Below are positions 1 through 8,076 of a DNA stretch of 40,223 nucleotides, one piece after another. The notes below the pieces were generated by a model. That model saw only the letters and a list, made by a program, of their open reading frames with translations. It was not told the origin of the DNA and searched no databases. Source of the stretch: Bacteroidota bacterium (GTDB lineage Bacteria; Bacteroidota; Bacteroidia; Chitinophagales; Saprospiraceae); contig JAKQLF010000298.1 of NCBI GenBank assembly GCA_029567325.1, positions 1-40,223 on the forward strand, read 5' to 3'. Made by a program: the position numbers and the translations under genes. Each line of letters begins with the position of its first letter. Position 1 is the stretch's first letter.

Positions 1-91
1 AGCCCGTAGGGCGAGCGGAGCAGCGCTGCACCTAAGCCCGATTATCAAATAAATAAATATCTTTGTAGAACGATCACTTACCCTATCAAAA

Positions 92-127
92 GTGGTACAC
101 TTTGAATGAGATAAGGTGGTACACTTT
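92..127. repeat. Two direct copies of a 12-mer at the left edge
   Basis: GTGGTACACTTT occurs at 92-103 and 116-127, a 24-bp period, and the similarity continues into the following ATGAGAT. The second copy abuts the stop codon of the metallopeptidase gene. Repeated short motifs of this kind occur at the ends of IS21-family elements, so this may be an IS end or remnant. No transposase is in the window, so that reading is inference. Bases 1-60 are clearly more GC-rich than the next 3 kb. Confidence 0.45.
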
Positions 128-1155
128 CATGAGATTTTGCACTCCATTTTTGTAATTTTACGATTTCTCTCATTTACAGCCGAAGTTGCCATAGATGATA
201 CATCATCTATTAATTTATTTTTATATTTTAAAATTTCAGTATTATTTTCAAATATAATCTGTTGGAAATCTTGAAATTTTTTATCATCAAAGAATTTACT
301 AATCATTACTTGAGAAATCTTGAAAGTCTGTATCATGATTTGTTGTTGATCTAAATCATAATTCACATTCTTCTTTTTCAAAACTTTAACAAAGTAGTCA
401 ACAATCACTTCAAGTGAATAGAATAGTCTTACTAAGGGATGTGGATGAGATTTTTGTTCGAAATATAATCCATCATGATACTCATTGAAGCTAAGAAAGT
501 AAGTAAATATTGAACTTGATAAAATGCTTAAATAGCATGTTATTAATTCTTCAGTCCATTCACATTCAAAATAATTTTCAAAATATTGATATAAATGTGT
601 TCCAACGCAGATTGATGCAAAAAGGTCTGCATCTGCTTCTTTTATATGATCTTCATAATTGAAATCTTTATAGTTTCCACTTAACTTTTCTTCTATTTCC
701 TCTTTTCTATTACTTTGACTGAACTCAATTAAATGGCCTAATTCATGATAAAATGTAAAGTGAGTCAACGTTTGATACATTAGTTCTCCAATAGAATTTG
801 TGACACAGTCTTGGATTTGCTGTATACCCTCTATACCTGCATAATCTGATATATCGAAATACCTGTTAAGTTTGGTGTCAAATAGCTCTATCAAGCCTCT
901 ACTAATTCCAAGAAGGAATATACCATCTTTTGGGGGAGAAGCTAATGCATTTAAATCTGAAGAATCAATAAAATATACATAGGCTGGACTAATCTCAAAT
1001 TTGTAATGCTTATGTTGTCTTTCTAAATTCGCTTGATAGAAACGATAAAGACCGTTGAACAACTCATTTTTTTCGTCCTTGAATTCAAAGTATCTTGATT
1101 CAGGTATTGTGGACTTCCTTTTTAAATAATTTATATGTTCTGAATATTTTTTCAT
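127..1155 (-). CDS. HExxH zinc metallopeptidase, ImmA/IrrE- or Lit-like
   Basis: The 342-residue protein carries HELGH at residues 137-141 and, 32 residues after the second His, EADAD at 173-177. This is the HExxH...EADxxA layout of gluzincin zinc peptidases, where the two His and the distal Glu bind zinc and the Glu of HELGH is catalytic. A later HPHPLVRLFYS segment resembles the HPxxxR segment of M48-type and phage-exclusion (Lit, U49) proteases. There is no signal peptide or convincing membrane span, so it is probably cytosolic. It follows the reverse transcriptase on the same strand after a 169-bp gap and could be the last gene of that cassette or a separate unit. The gene is very AT-rich, like the rest of the island. 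The peptidase class is well supported. The exact family and the substrate are unknown; ImmA-type enzymes cleave XRE repressors and Lit cleaves EF-Tu, and either role would suit phage defence. Confidence 0.75.
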   Translation of the reverse strand: MKKYSEHINYLKRKSTIPESRYFEFKDEKNELFNGLYRFYQANLERQHKHYKFEISPAYVYFIDSSDLNALASPPKDGIFLLGISRGLIELFDTKLNRYFDISDYAGIEGIQQIQDCVTNSIGELMYQTLTHFTFYHELGHLIEFSQSNRKEEIEEKLSGNYKDFNYEDHIKEADADLFASICVGTHLYQYFENYFECEWTEELITCYLSILSSSIFTYFLSFNEYHDGLYFEQKSHPHPLVRLFYSLEVIVDYFVKVLKKKNVNYDLDQQQIMIQTFKISQVMISKFFDDKKFQDFQQIIFENNTEILKYKNKLIDDVSSMATSAVNERNRKITKMECKIS

Positions 1156-1188
1156 TCTAAATTCATGTAAATTTATTATACATTATTA

Positions 1189-1238
1189 AATTTAAATAGA
1201 GATACCGATAAGTAATAAAGATATTCGATATTTAAATT
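1189..1238. repeat. AT-rich inverted repeat between RT and peptidase genes
   Basis: AATTTAAATA (1189-1198) is perfectly complementary to TATTTAAATT (1229-1238) with a 30-base loop. It lies in the 169-bp gap between the reverse transcriptase and the metallopeptidase. There is no T-run in the terminator position on the minus strand, so its role as terminator, operator or neither is unclear. Confidence 0.35.
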
Positions 1239-1324
1239 CAAAATTTTGGTGCCGTAGTCGAAAGTACTTGAATTCCAAAAAAGTTATTCTTTCTCGTGCA
1301 ACAAACACTATGAAAACTTAATTG

Positions 1325-2191
1325 TTAGGAAATTGCTTTCCCTCGCACATTCGTTTTCCTTATGTTGTTTAAATAGTTTGAATAGGGTTTTCTATCTTTA
1401 TTCTCCAAGATTTCCTCATTTGATTTCTCAATTATATTGTTGGGGGCATCTATTTTATTTAGAAAAACGTTTATTCCTGTTATCGTCTGCAACCCCTTAT
1501 ATTTTGTCTTTCTATGACTAAGTTTAAAATTATTATCAATTATAATTTTGAGTATATCTGAGAGTAAATATTGAAAGTCCTGTTGTGACGAGAAAGTTAA
1601 ATCATCAACATATCTTGTGTATGTAATATTATTCTTGTTACAAAAATCAATAAGCAATAAATCTGTGTCGAGAAAAACCAAATTGGCAATATGAGTACTT
1701 GTTGGTGTGCCTTGTGGCAATTCAGACTTCCAAGTTGTCAATTTTGTCATCCAGTGTGAGAAATGTGAGGAAAAATGAAAGTTGCAAAAAGTTTCATAAA
1801 TTCTTTTTGATGAAATGTTTGGATAAAAATCTTGCAAATCGGTTGTGAAAACGTACTTTTTCCCTTGGTGAGGTTTAGCATTAGTTATATTGCTACAACC
1901 TTTTACACCACCATGAATGGAACTAGGTAATTGAATTGGAGCCAAAATTTTATTCTTTATTCGTAATTGAATTAATTTTAGCTCTTTCTGTGACGGTCGA
2001 ATAACCCTTACTTTTTCAGTTCCATCTAAATAATGTTTTGGCTTCCCTGTCTTTTTATCAAGTTTTTTTTCTATCCACTCTTTGTAATAATTCTCTAAAT
2101 TATTCGAAATGTTTTCCACCTCTGTCGGCTTAAAACTTACGATTGAACAGAACTTTTTAAACTCATTTATTTTAAACTGCGAAGAATTCAT
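1325..2191 (-). CDS. Retron-type reverse transcriptase
   Basis: This is an RNA-directed DNA polymerase of 288 residues, the usual size for a retron RT without extra domains. Visible landmarks in order are: RVIRPS (62-67); the retron-specific NAxxH-type motif NAKPH (104-108); palm motif A DLQDFYPNI (118-126) with the first catalytic Asp; LPQGTPTS (158-165); the catalytic YVDD box (194-197); and TITGI (236-240), which matches the retron VTG-type motif that helps recognise the cognate msr RNA. Retron RTs copy part of a structured RNA into msDNA, with a 2'-5' branch at a G. No maturase, HNH or integrase domain is seen, arguing against a group II intron. The ATG overlaps the end of the HTH gene by 20 bp, so the two are probably co-translated. 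The cognate RNA would be expected upstream of the operon (see 2876-3207). The RT assignment is firm; the retron assignment is strong. Confidence 0.88.
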   Translation of the reverse strand: MNSSQFKINEFKKFCSIVSFKPTEVENISNNLENYYKEWIEKKLDKKTGKPKHYLDGTEKVRVIRPSQKELKLIQLRIKNKILAPIQLPSSIHGGVKGCSNITNAKPHQGKKYVFTTDLQDFYPNISSKRIYETFCNFHFSSHFSHWMTKLTTWKSELPQGTPTSTHIANLVFLDTDLLLIDFCNKNNITYTRYVDDLTFSSQQDFQYLLSDILKIIIDNNFKLSHRKTKYKGLQTITGINVFLNKIDAPNNIIEKSNEEILENKDRKPYSNYLNNIRKTNVRGKAIS

Positions 2192-2522
2192 TTACCAAAG
2201 ATTTTACAGAAGGACTTACTATTTGAAATGCTTTTCTTTTGTTTGGATGGACATCATCTTCTGTCATCGACAGGAAAAAAAGTATAGGTAAAGGGATATT
2301 TAAATTTTCACTAATTAATTTCAAGGTTGAAAGGTTCGGTTCTTTCAAATTGCACTCAATTTGGGAAAGATAAGTTTGTGAAATTCCACAAGTTTGGGCA
2401 AACTCACCTTGGGTTTGCCCCTTTTGTTTTCTTATATTTTTTATAACGTTGCCTAAATCCATTATTTTATTTTTTAAAAAAATTAAGGAGTGTTCGGATT
2501 TCAAATCTACATTTTGGAACAT
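2172..2522 (-). CDS. XRE-family helix-turn-helix protein of the retron cassette
   Basis: This small DNA-binding protein has a classic lambda-repressor-like HTH: a helix starting GNVIKNIRKQKGQTQ, then the turn and recognition helix around FAQTCGISQTYLSQIE, then NLSTLKLISENLNIP. About 35 further residues follow with no recognised fold. Two starts are possible. The ATG at 2522 overlaps the upstream stop in a TGATG arrangement, which suggests translational coupling. The ATG at 2462 gives a protein starting right at the HTH (MDLGNVIKN), as is normal for the family. A TAGATTTG element at 2509-2502 could serve the shorter version. HTH partners are known for one class of retrons. Here it may autoregulate the operon through the AACANTGTT palindromes, or bind msDNA; both ideas are inference. 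Confidence 0.85.
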   Translation of the reverse strand: MFQNVDLKSEHSLIFLKNKIMDLGNVIKNIRKQKGQTQGEFAQTCGISQTYLSQIECNLKEPNLSTLKLISENLNIPLPILFFLSMTEDDVHPNKRKAFQIVSPSVKSLVNEFFAV

Positions 2523-2752
2523 CAATTATGATCTTTGGCGAAAAACTTAATAAGTAGCTCCACAGCTTTCGTAATTTCTTTACGAATCTGCTCGTTTGTC
2601 TTACCTTTTTTTCCTTTCAAGAGATTAAGTCTTACTAATGCTTCATTTAAGTCATTTAAATCTGCTTCCGAAAGAGAACACTGGCTCTCTGTGACAGTTG
2701 CAATACTTTGTATTGCATTATCAATGATTTGATTTTGTTTTGATCTACTCAT
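2522..2752 (-). CDS. Small helical protein, first gene of the retron cassette
   Basis: I do not recognise this protein. From the ATG at 2752 it has 76 residues (MSRSKQNQIID...); an ATG at 2779 in the same frame would add nine residues, but lies inside a palindrome that looks like an operator. The composition is highly charged and helical, with a Leu-rich segment (LNDLNEALVRLNLLKGKKG) and a C-terminal amphipathic stretch (AVELLIKFFAKDHN). There is no signal peptide, Cys cluster or enzyme motif. It is the first gene of a tight three-gene run and its stop overlaps the HTH start. The position suggests a functional part of the retron system, such as a toxin, antitoxin or msDNA-binding partner, but nothing in the sequence decides between these. 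Confidence 0.6.
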   Translation of the reverse strand: MSRSKQNQIIDNAIQSIATVTESQCSLSEADLNDLNEALVRLNLLKGKKGKTNEQIRKEITKAVELLIKFFAKDHN

Positions 2753-2773
2753 GAATTCAAATTTTAAAGACAA

Positions 2774-2873
2774 CAACATTGTTGCCTTGTTTTTCTTTTT
2801 TTACAGTATCCAAATTTGAATTTAGAAATCAGAGTAGATATGAGTCTATTTTCCAAGTGCGTAAAACAATGTT
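2774..2873. promoter_or_regulatory. Pair of AACANTGTT palindromes, candidate operators
   Basis: CAACATTGTTG (2774-2784) is an 11-bp odd palindrome, and AACAATGTT (2865-2873) shares its AACA-N-TGTT core. The first lies 22 bp upstream of the preferred start of the leftward operon, the second 90 bp further upstream. Short palindromes like this are typical targets of XRE-family dimers, and the operon encodes one. This is inference from position and symmetry. Confidence 0.35.
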
Positions 2874-2875
2874 CT

Positions 2876-3207
2876 CGTACACTCACTTAAATTTTTTGCA
2901 ATTGAATTAAAATTCCATTACACCAATGAAAACATTTATTAATTATCTAGTTTAGGCGTTTATGGCCGTCCGGTAGATATTGGTTTTGCATTGTTAGTTT
3001 ACCCGTTAAGGTTGCCAGTTAAGACAGTCAATTAATCTCCACTTAGATAATAGACATCAAATCACATTTCAAAGAACTAATATGTGACAAATATATAACA
3101 AGTTTTCGAATTTGCAAATTAAATATTACTCTCAGTTAATAATAAATTAGATTTTAGTGCTTAAAGGCCATATTTCAAGTATTCAAAAAGATTTATGTGA
3201 GTGTTCG
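2876..3207 (-). other. 332-bp segment bounded by 22-bp inverted repeats (candidate msr-msd or MITE)
   Basis: The segment 2876-2897 and the reverse complement of 3186-3207 agree at 19 of 22 positions, including an uninterrupted 8-bp core ACACTCAC/GTGAGTGT. A nested pair, TATGGCC (2961-2967) and GGCCATA (3166-3172), could extend the fold. It lies just upstream of the retron operon, where an msr-msd RNA with pairing a1/a2 ends is expected, although 332 nt would be long for one. Alternatively the repeats are terminal inverted repeats of a small non-autonomous element; TCT flanks both outer ends (2873-2875 and 3208-3210), compatible with a 3-bp target duplication. No ORF of note lies inside. Confidence 0.4.
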
Positions 3208-3687
3208 TCTTGTTGTGCTGTTTGGTAAGTTTACTTTCGACAAATTCCCCCAAAAGTGGTTTTCAATGAATTTTTAAAAACACAACTCACTGTTTATCAA
3301 TAATATACATATTTTTCAGGATAATTAAAACTATATTGACAGTGAATTTTGGAAATTAACACACCAGTTACTAATAAAAGGCAACTACAATGTAATCGAA
3401 GTGCTAAAATTTAATGATAATATTTATAAAATTCTGAGTTACTAGGCACAACTTACTTTTCCCATTGATTGGATGGCACCAATTCACATTCCGAGCCAAG
3501 AATATTTCTATAAACCAATCTCTCTCCAATCTCAATTTAAAACCAACCTACGTTTCCTGCCCAGCCACAAAAAACCAAAATTATTGTTATGTCCTTTTCG
3601 GTTATATTCAAAGCAAAGTCAATTATCCATCCTTCCAATTGAATAAATACTCTCCTTAAAATCCAAGAAAATAAAACGCTAAACCCC
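3208..3687. other. AT-rich gene-free stretch at the island edge
   Basis: No gene, RNA or strong hairpin could be supported here. The only ORF, 64 codons at 3465-3659 on the plus strand, has no credible protein features. Composition shifts from very AT-rich to the more balanced level of the core genome near 3690, where pdhB ends. Confidence 0.5.
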
Positions 3688-4674
3688 CTACGCCTTCATA
3701 TACATCACTTCCTTCACCGCCTTAATCACCTTCGTCGGATTGGGCATATACTCATCCACAAATGCTTGGGCGTATCCCAATGAAGTATCTGCGGCGCTTA
3801 CGCGGACGACTGGTGCGTCTAAGTAATCAAATGCGTGTCTTTGCATGTTGTAGGCTATTTCAGTAGAAACACTCGCGAAAGGCCAAGCTTCATCCACGAC
3901 CACCATTCTATTGGTTTTCTTGAGTGAAGTAATGAGTGTTTTGTAATCCATCGGTCTGATGGTGCGTAGATCGATGACTTCGGCAGAGATGCCTTCTTTG
4001 GCCAATTCTACAGCAGCTTCTTTGGCTACTTCGATCATTTTATTGTAAGAGACGATGGTGACGTCTGTGCCTTCTCTTCTGATGGCTGCTTTTCCGATGG
4101 GTACGATGTAATCTCCATCAGGAACTTCTCCTTTGAATCCGTAGAGCATTTCTGACTCCATCATACAAATTGGATCGTCGTCGCGAATGGCTGCTTTGAG
4201 CAAACCTTTGGCATCCGCTGGATCGATACAAGAAATGACCTTGAGACCAGGAACGTTGGCCATCCAACTCTCAAATGTCTGTGAGTGCTGTTGTGCCAAT
4301 TGACCTGCAGCACCCGATGGACCTCTGAAAACGATTGGGCAGTTGAACTGTCCTGCTGATTGCGACAACGTTTTAGCCGCGTTGTTGACGATCTGATCAA
4401 AAGCAAGAATGGCGAAGTTCCAAGTCATGAATTCGATGATCGGTCTGAGGCCATTCATCGCTGCCCCAACGCCAATACCGGTGAAACCCAACTCTGCAAT
4501 CGGTGTGTCGATCACGCGCTTTGGACCAAATTCATCGAGCATTCCTCGACTTACTTTGTAAGCACCATTATATTCTGCTACCTCTTCTCCCATCAAGAAT
4601 ACGGTATCATCTCTTCTCATCTCTTCAATCATCGCCTCATTGAGCGCATCCCTTAGTGTTAATTCTCTTGCCAT
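3688..4674 (-). CDS. pdhB: Pyruvate dehydrogenase E1 component, beta subunit
   Basis: This is the beta subunit of the thiamine-diphosphate-dependent E1 enzyme, which decarboxylates pyruvate and passes the acetyl group to lipoyl-E2. It has about 328 residues, the normal family length, and aligns in character end to end: RDALNEAMIEEMRRDDTVFL at the N-terminus, the GEEVAEYNGAYKVSRG segment, DTPIAELGFTGIGVGAAMNG, then the C-terminal transketolase domain with VIDLRTIRPMD. I chose the ATG at 4674 (MARELTLRDA), the usual family start; the reading frame extends nine codons upstream with no family support. The alpha subunit and E2 are not adjacent in the window, so pdhB stands alone here. Related 2-oxo-acid dehydrogenase beta subunits cannot be fully excluded, but the pyruvate type fits best. 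Confidence 0.93.
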   Translation of the reverse strand: MARELTLRDALNEAMIEEMRRDDTVFLMGEEVAEYNGAYKVSRGMLDEFGPKRVIDTPIAELGFTGIGVGAAMNGLRPIIEFMTWNFAILAFDQIVNNAAKTLSQSAGQFNCPIVFRGPSGAAGQLAQQHSQTFESWMANVPGLKVISCIDPADAKGLLKAAIRDDDPICMMESEMLYGFKGEVPDGDYIVPIGKAAIRREGTDVTIVSYNKMIEVAKEAAVELAKEGISAEVIDLRTIRPMDYKTLITSLKKTNRMVVVDEAWPFASVSTEIAYNMQRHAFDYLDAPVVRVSAADTSLGYAQAFVDEYMPNPTKVIKAVKEVMYMKA

Positions 4675-4772
4675 CTTGTATTTTTTTAAAAAGCGAAGCA
4701 AAAATAGTTATTACTTCTCTACCATCCCAATTTCTACTAAACATAAAATCTGTAAAAGAGATCATTCTTTGG

Positions 4773-4969
4773 GTGAGAAATGTGAGATGTGAGTGAGATG
4801 TGAGATGTGAAATGTAAAATGTGAGAGTAAATAGTGAATGGTGAATGGTGGGAGATGTGAGATGTGAGATGTGAAATGTGAAATGTAAGATGTAAAATGT
4901 GAGGTGTGAAAGTGAATGGTAAATAGTAAATGGTGAATGGTGTGAGATGTGAAATGTAATATGTGAATT
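4773..4969. repeat. Degenerate 7-bp tandem repeat array
   Basis: About 200 bp consist almost entirely of heptamers such as GTGAGAT, GTGAAAT, GTAAAAT and GTGAATG, with occasional slips. It lies in the 636-bp divergent region between pdhB and the porin gene. The opposite strand reads as a His/Ser/Thr-rich ORF (HFTSH...) that is merely the repeat translated. Confidence 0.9.
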
Positions 4970-4983
4970 GGAACTACAGGTAA

Positions 4984-5004
4984 AGAAAGGGCTTGCCCCT
5001 TTCT
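4984..5004. repeat. 8-bp hairpin in the pdhB/porin divergent region
   Basis: AGAAAGGG (4984-4991) pairs perfectly with CCCTTTCT (4997-5004) over a 5-base loop. It is upstream of both flanking genes, so it is not a terminator for either. It could be a palindromic intergenic repeat unit. Confidence 0.45.
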
Positions 5005-5051
5005 AGCTTGCACGAATGTATGGCTGGTCCCTTCCTATTGGGCACGAACAA

Positions 5052-5067
5052 CTACGTAATTACGTAG
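5052..5067. promoter_or_regulatory. Perfect 16-bp palindrome upstream of the nitrate-uptake genes
   Basis: CTACGTAATTACGTAG is its own reverse complement. It lies about 175 bp upstream of the predicted promoter of the porin-nrtA unit. Its symmetry and position suggest a binding site for a dimeric regulator, but I do not recognise the cognate protein. Confidence 0.45.
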
Positions 5068-5240
5068 AATATTTGTTTCAAACGATTTGTTTTGAATATT
5101 TTTTCTGAATAATTAGGTAGTATAGAAAAAAATCAATCATGATATCATCATTTTATTTTTATTTATTTTATTGTATATGAATTAATTACACATTAATATT
5201 ATTTAAATTTAATGAATTTGTAAGTATTTTTACTTATTTA

Positions 5241-5273
5241 TTTGGTATTTATACTTAGTTTTATTTAGATTTG
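5241..5273 (+). promoter_or_regulatory. Bacteroidota-type promoter of the porin-nrtA unit
   Basis: TTTG at 5241-5244 (-33 element) is separated by 21 bp from TAGATTTG at 5266-5273, an exact match to the TAnnTTTG -7 element. Transcription would start near 5280, giving a leader of about 30 nt before the ATG at 5311. Confidence 0.6.
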
Positions 5274-5310
5274 TACTTAAGAATTACGCAATAACAAAAT
5301 AAAAACGATC

Positions 5311-6633
5311 ATGAGAACTAAAACTTTACAAAACTTCAGTGCTTTATTAGTCTTTTTATTGATGACCTCTGTGGCTTATTCGCAGTTTGAACTTTCAGGT
5401 GAGATCAGACCGCGCACAGAATACCGTCATGGTTTTAAGAAACTTTTTGGCGAAGGCCAAGATCCTGCATTTTTCACTGAGCAGCGCTCGAGGTTGTACG
5501 CAGACTACAAAATGGATAAACTGACATTCAAATTATCTATTCAGGATGTGCGCATTTGGGGGGCAGACAGACAAATCTACAAACCCGGAGAATCACTCAA
5601 TGGCATGAATGTCAATCAGGCTTGGGCACAATACACTTTTGATAGTGGATTGGGTTTGAGAGTTGGTAGACAGGAATTGGATTATGACAATGCCAGATTT
5701 TTGGGCGATCTATCATGGGCACAACAGTCCAGATCACACGACGCTTTGTTGCTCGCTTACACAAAAAATACCTTCACCGGTCATGCAGGATTTGCATTCA
5801 ACCAAAATGCCAATACCGCAGAACCTACTAAATTGCTCAACAATTATTACGGATTGGGCGGTGCCAATTACAAAGCCATGCAATACTTGTGGTTGAATAA
5901 AAAATTCTCTAAAGGATCTGTGAGTGCCTTGATCTTTAATGATGGTAAAGAAGCAGCGGATTCTACCGTGAATTACATGCAAACACTTGGTTTATATGGC
6001 AAATTTAGTTTGGGGAAAGTCCAGCTAGAAACTGAAGCTTATGTACAAACGGGCAAAGATGTTACCAAAAAAGACGTATCAGCTTACTTATTGGCTTTCA
6101 ATGCCATGTACCCTGTAACTAAGAAAGTGAGTTTTGGAGTTGGTATGGACTACGTATCTGGTACGGATGTAACCAAAGCGGCTACAGAAAGCAATTCTTT
6201 TGACCCACTTTACGGTACGAACCACAAATTTTATGGATTCATGGATTACTTCTACGTAGGAAATCCATCTGCATTAAAAGGTAGAAATGTAGGTTTGGTT
6301 GACCCTTATGTGAAGTTGGTGCTCAATCCAAATCCCAATAACAACATCGTAGCTTTTGTGCACAGTTTCAGGTCACCGGTGGATATCTATAAAGGCGGCG
6401 ATGCGAATACACCATCTATGTCCAAAACATTGGGCACAGAATTGGACTTGGTTTATACAATCAAATTGTCACAAGGCGTGTCCATCAATTTGGGTTATAG
6501 CCAACTTTTTGGAACGGATTCTATGGTTGCTTTGAAAGGTGGAAGCAAAGATCAAACAAACAATTGGGCATGGACCATGATCACCTTCAAGCCATCTTTT
6601 TTCAAAACAGAAAAACCAGCACCAGTACAATAA
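5311..6633 (+). CDS. Alginate-export-family outer-membrane porin
   Basis: The 440-residue protein has a signal peptide (hydrophobic core LLVFLLMTSVAYS, cleavage before QFELSG) followed by alternating beta-strand sequence with aromatic girdles typical of a monomeric barrel. The opening LSGEIRPRTEYRHG and the later WAQYTFDSGLGLRVGRQELDYDNARF segment resemble the alginate-export porin family. It is the first gene of a cluster with an NrtA-like binding protein and an ABC transporter. The likely role is therefore passage of nitrate/nitrite or a similar small anion across the outer membrane; this is inferred from context, and family members elsewhere serve other substrates. It ends 55 bp before nrtA and shares its promoter. 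Confidence 0.8.
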   Translation: MRTKTLQNFSALLVFLLMTSVAYSQFELSGEIRPRTEYRHGFKKLFGEGQDPAFFTEQRSRLYADYKMDKLTFKLSIQDVRIWGADRQIYKPGESLNGMNVNQAWAQYTFDSGLGLRVGRQELDYDNARFLGDLSWAQQSRSHDALLLAYTKNTFTGHAGFAFNQNANTAEPTKLLNNYYGLGGANYKAMQYLWLNKKFSKGSVSALIFNDGKEAADSTVNYMQTLGLYGKFSLGKVQLETEAYVQTGKDVTKKDVSAYLLAFNAMYPVTKKVSFGVGMDYVSGTDVTKAATESNSFDPLYGTNHKFYGFMDYFYVGNPSALKGRNVGLVDPYVKLVLNPNPNNNIVAFVHSFRSPVDIYKGGDANTPSMSKTLGTELDLVYTIKLSQGVSINLGYSQLFGTDSMVALKGGSKDQTNNWAWTMITFKPSFFKTEKPAPVQ

Positions 6634-6688
6634 TTTAAATATATAATTACTAATCAACTAATTACAAAATATAAAAAACTTAAATATC

Positions 6689-8065
6689 ATGAAAAAGAAT
6701 TTATTTCAATTGATAGTCGTAGCTAGTCTTTTGGGATTGTGGGCATGCGGCAGCGGCGGCGAAGTTAAAAAAGATGTAACTACAACGACGGCACCGGTTT
6801 CACCAGTTGAGAAACCACAGCTCACTTTTGGTTTCATCAAATTGACAGATATGGCACCACTTGCTATTGCCAAGGAGATGGGATATTTTGAAGATGAAGG
6901 GCTTTTTGTCACATTGGAAGCGCAGGCTAACTGGAAAAATATATTGGACAGGGTAATTGACGGAGAATTAGATGGTGCGCACATGTTGGCAGGCCAGCCC
7001 ATTGCTGCTGGAGCAGGATTTGGCAGACAGGCTGACTTAGTAACTTCCTATTCCATGGACCTCAACGGTAATGCCATCACGGTTTCTAATAGTGTTTGGG
7101 CTGCCATGAAAAAACACGTGAAAAATGGACCCGATGGCAAACCCATTCACCCCATCACAGCTGATGCCCTCAAACCCGTGATTGATGCTTATAAAAAGGA
7201 AGGCAAACAGTTTAAAATGGGCATGGTATTCCCAGTTTCTACGCACAATTATGAATTGCGCTACTGGTTGGCGGCAGCAGGAATCGATCCAGGTCAGTAC
7301 ACTGCTGACAACGCAAACGGTCAGGTTGGTGCTGAGGCTTTATTATCAGTAACTCCACCGCCTCAAATGCCAGCTACATTGGAATCAGGAACGATTGATG
7401 GATATTGCGTGGGTGAACCATGGAACCAACAGGCGGTATTCAAAGGAATTGGCGTGCCAGTAGTGACCAATTATGAAATTTGGAAAAACAACCCTGAGAA
7501 AGTTTTTGTGATGACCAAAGCATTCGTAGATCAATATCCAAACACTGCAAAAGCCATCACCAAAGCCTTGATCAGAGCAGGAAAATGGTTGGATGATCCA
7601 GCAAACAGACCATCTGCTGTAGGCATCCTATCTAGACAAGAATACGTAGGTGCTGACTCAGTCATCATTGCCAACTCTATGACTGGTACATTTGAATTTG
7701 AAAAAGGTGACAAACGATCACTACCCGACTTCAATGTGTTCTTTAAATACAATGCAACCTATCCATACTTCTCTGATGGCGTTTGGTTCTTAACTCAAAT
7801 GAGGAGATGGGGACAAATCGGCGAGGCAAAACCCGCAGATTGGTACGCAAGCACCATCACTAAAATCTACCGCCCAGACATTTGGCAAACCGCAGCCAAA
7901 GAATTGCTTGCTCAAGGATTACTTACCGATGCAGACATCCCACAAACAGATGGTTACAAACCTGCAACGGCTGATTTCATTGATGGTACCCAATTTGATG
8001 GCAAGGATCCAATCGGTTACCTCAATAGTTTCAAAATAGGAAATAAAGATAAGCTAGTACAATAA
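6689..8065 (+). CDS. nrtA: NrtA/CmpA-family substrate-binding lipoprotein (nitrate type)
   Basis: This periplasmic binding protein of an ABC importer is anchored by a lipobox LWAC with Cys20. After a short linker the mature domain begins [21 protein letters not shown], the typical opening of NrtA/CmpA proteins, followed by [16 protein letters not shown], which corresponds to the ligand-pocket region of the family. The 458-residue length matches NrtA. It probably captures nitrate or nitrite after entry through the upstream porin and delivers it to the downstream permease. A strong terminator follows 11 bp after the stop, so the binding protein is probably made in excess over the membrane parts. 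Bicarbonate (CmpA-like) or another anion is an alternative substrate; no nitrate or nitrite reductase gene is in the window to settle it. Confidence 0.85.
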   Translation: MKKNLFQLIVVASLLGLWACGSGGEVKKDVTTTTAPVSPVEKPQLTFGFIKLTDMAPLAIAKEMGYFEDEGLFVTLEAQANWKNILDRVIDGELDGAHMLAGQPIAAGAGFGRQADLVTSYSMDLNGNAITVSNSVWAAMKKHVKNGPDGKPIHPITADALKPVIDAYKKEGKQFKMGMVFPVSTHNYELRYWLAAAGIDPGQYTADNANGQVGAEALLSVTPPPQMPATLESGTIDGYCVGEPWNQQAVFKGIGVPVVTNYEIWKNNPEKVFVMTKAFVDQYPNTAKAITKALIRAGKWLDDPANRPSAVGILSRQEYVGADSVIIANSMTGTFEFEKGDKRSLPDFNVFFKYNATYPYFSDGVWFLTQMRRWGQIGEAKPADWYASTITKIYRPDIWQTAAKELLAQGLLTDADIPQTDGYKPATADFIDGTQFDGKDPIGYLNSFKIGNKDKLVQ

Positions 8066-8076
8066 TTAGGATGGAC

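Noticed and set aside
1325-2191. Group II intron reverse transcriptase
   Set aside because: No maturase or endonuclease domain, protein too short, and retron-type NAxxH and VTG-like motifs are present.
3465-3659. 64-codon plus-strand ORF in the gap before pdhB
   Set aside because: No recognisable features and no promoter; expected by chance in AT-rich DNA.
4773-4969. Possible CRISPR array
   Set aside because: Units are 7 bp and contiguous with no spacers, and no cas genes are present.
4762-5013. 83-codon minus-strand ORF rich in His, Ser, Thr and Phe
   Set aside because: It is the translation of the 7-bp tandem repeat; no start context or protein character beyond the repeat.
5068-5103. Repeated GAATATTT at 5067-5074 and 5096-5103 as an operator pair
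   Set aside because: AT-rich octamers repeat easily by chance in this composition; no symmetry or spacing supports a site.
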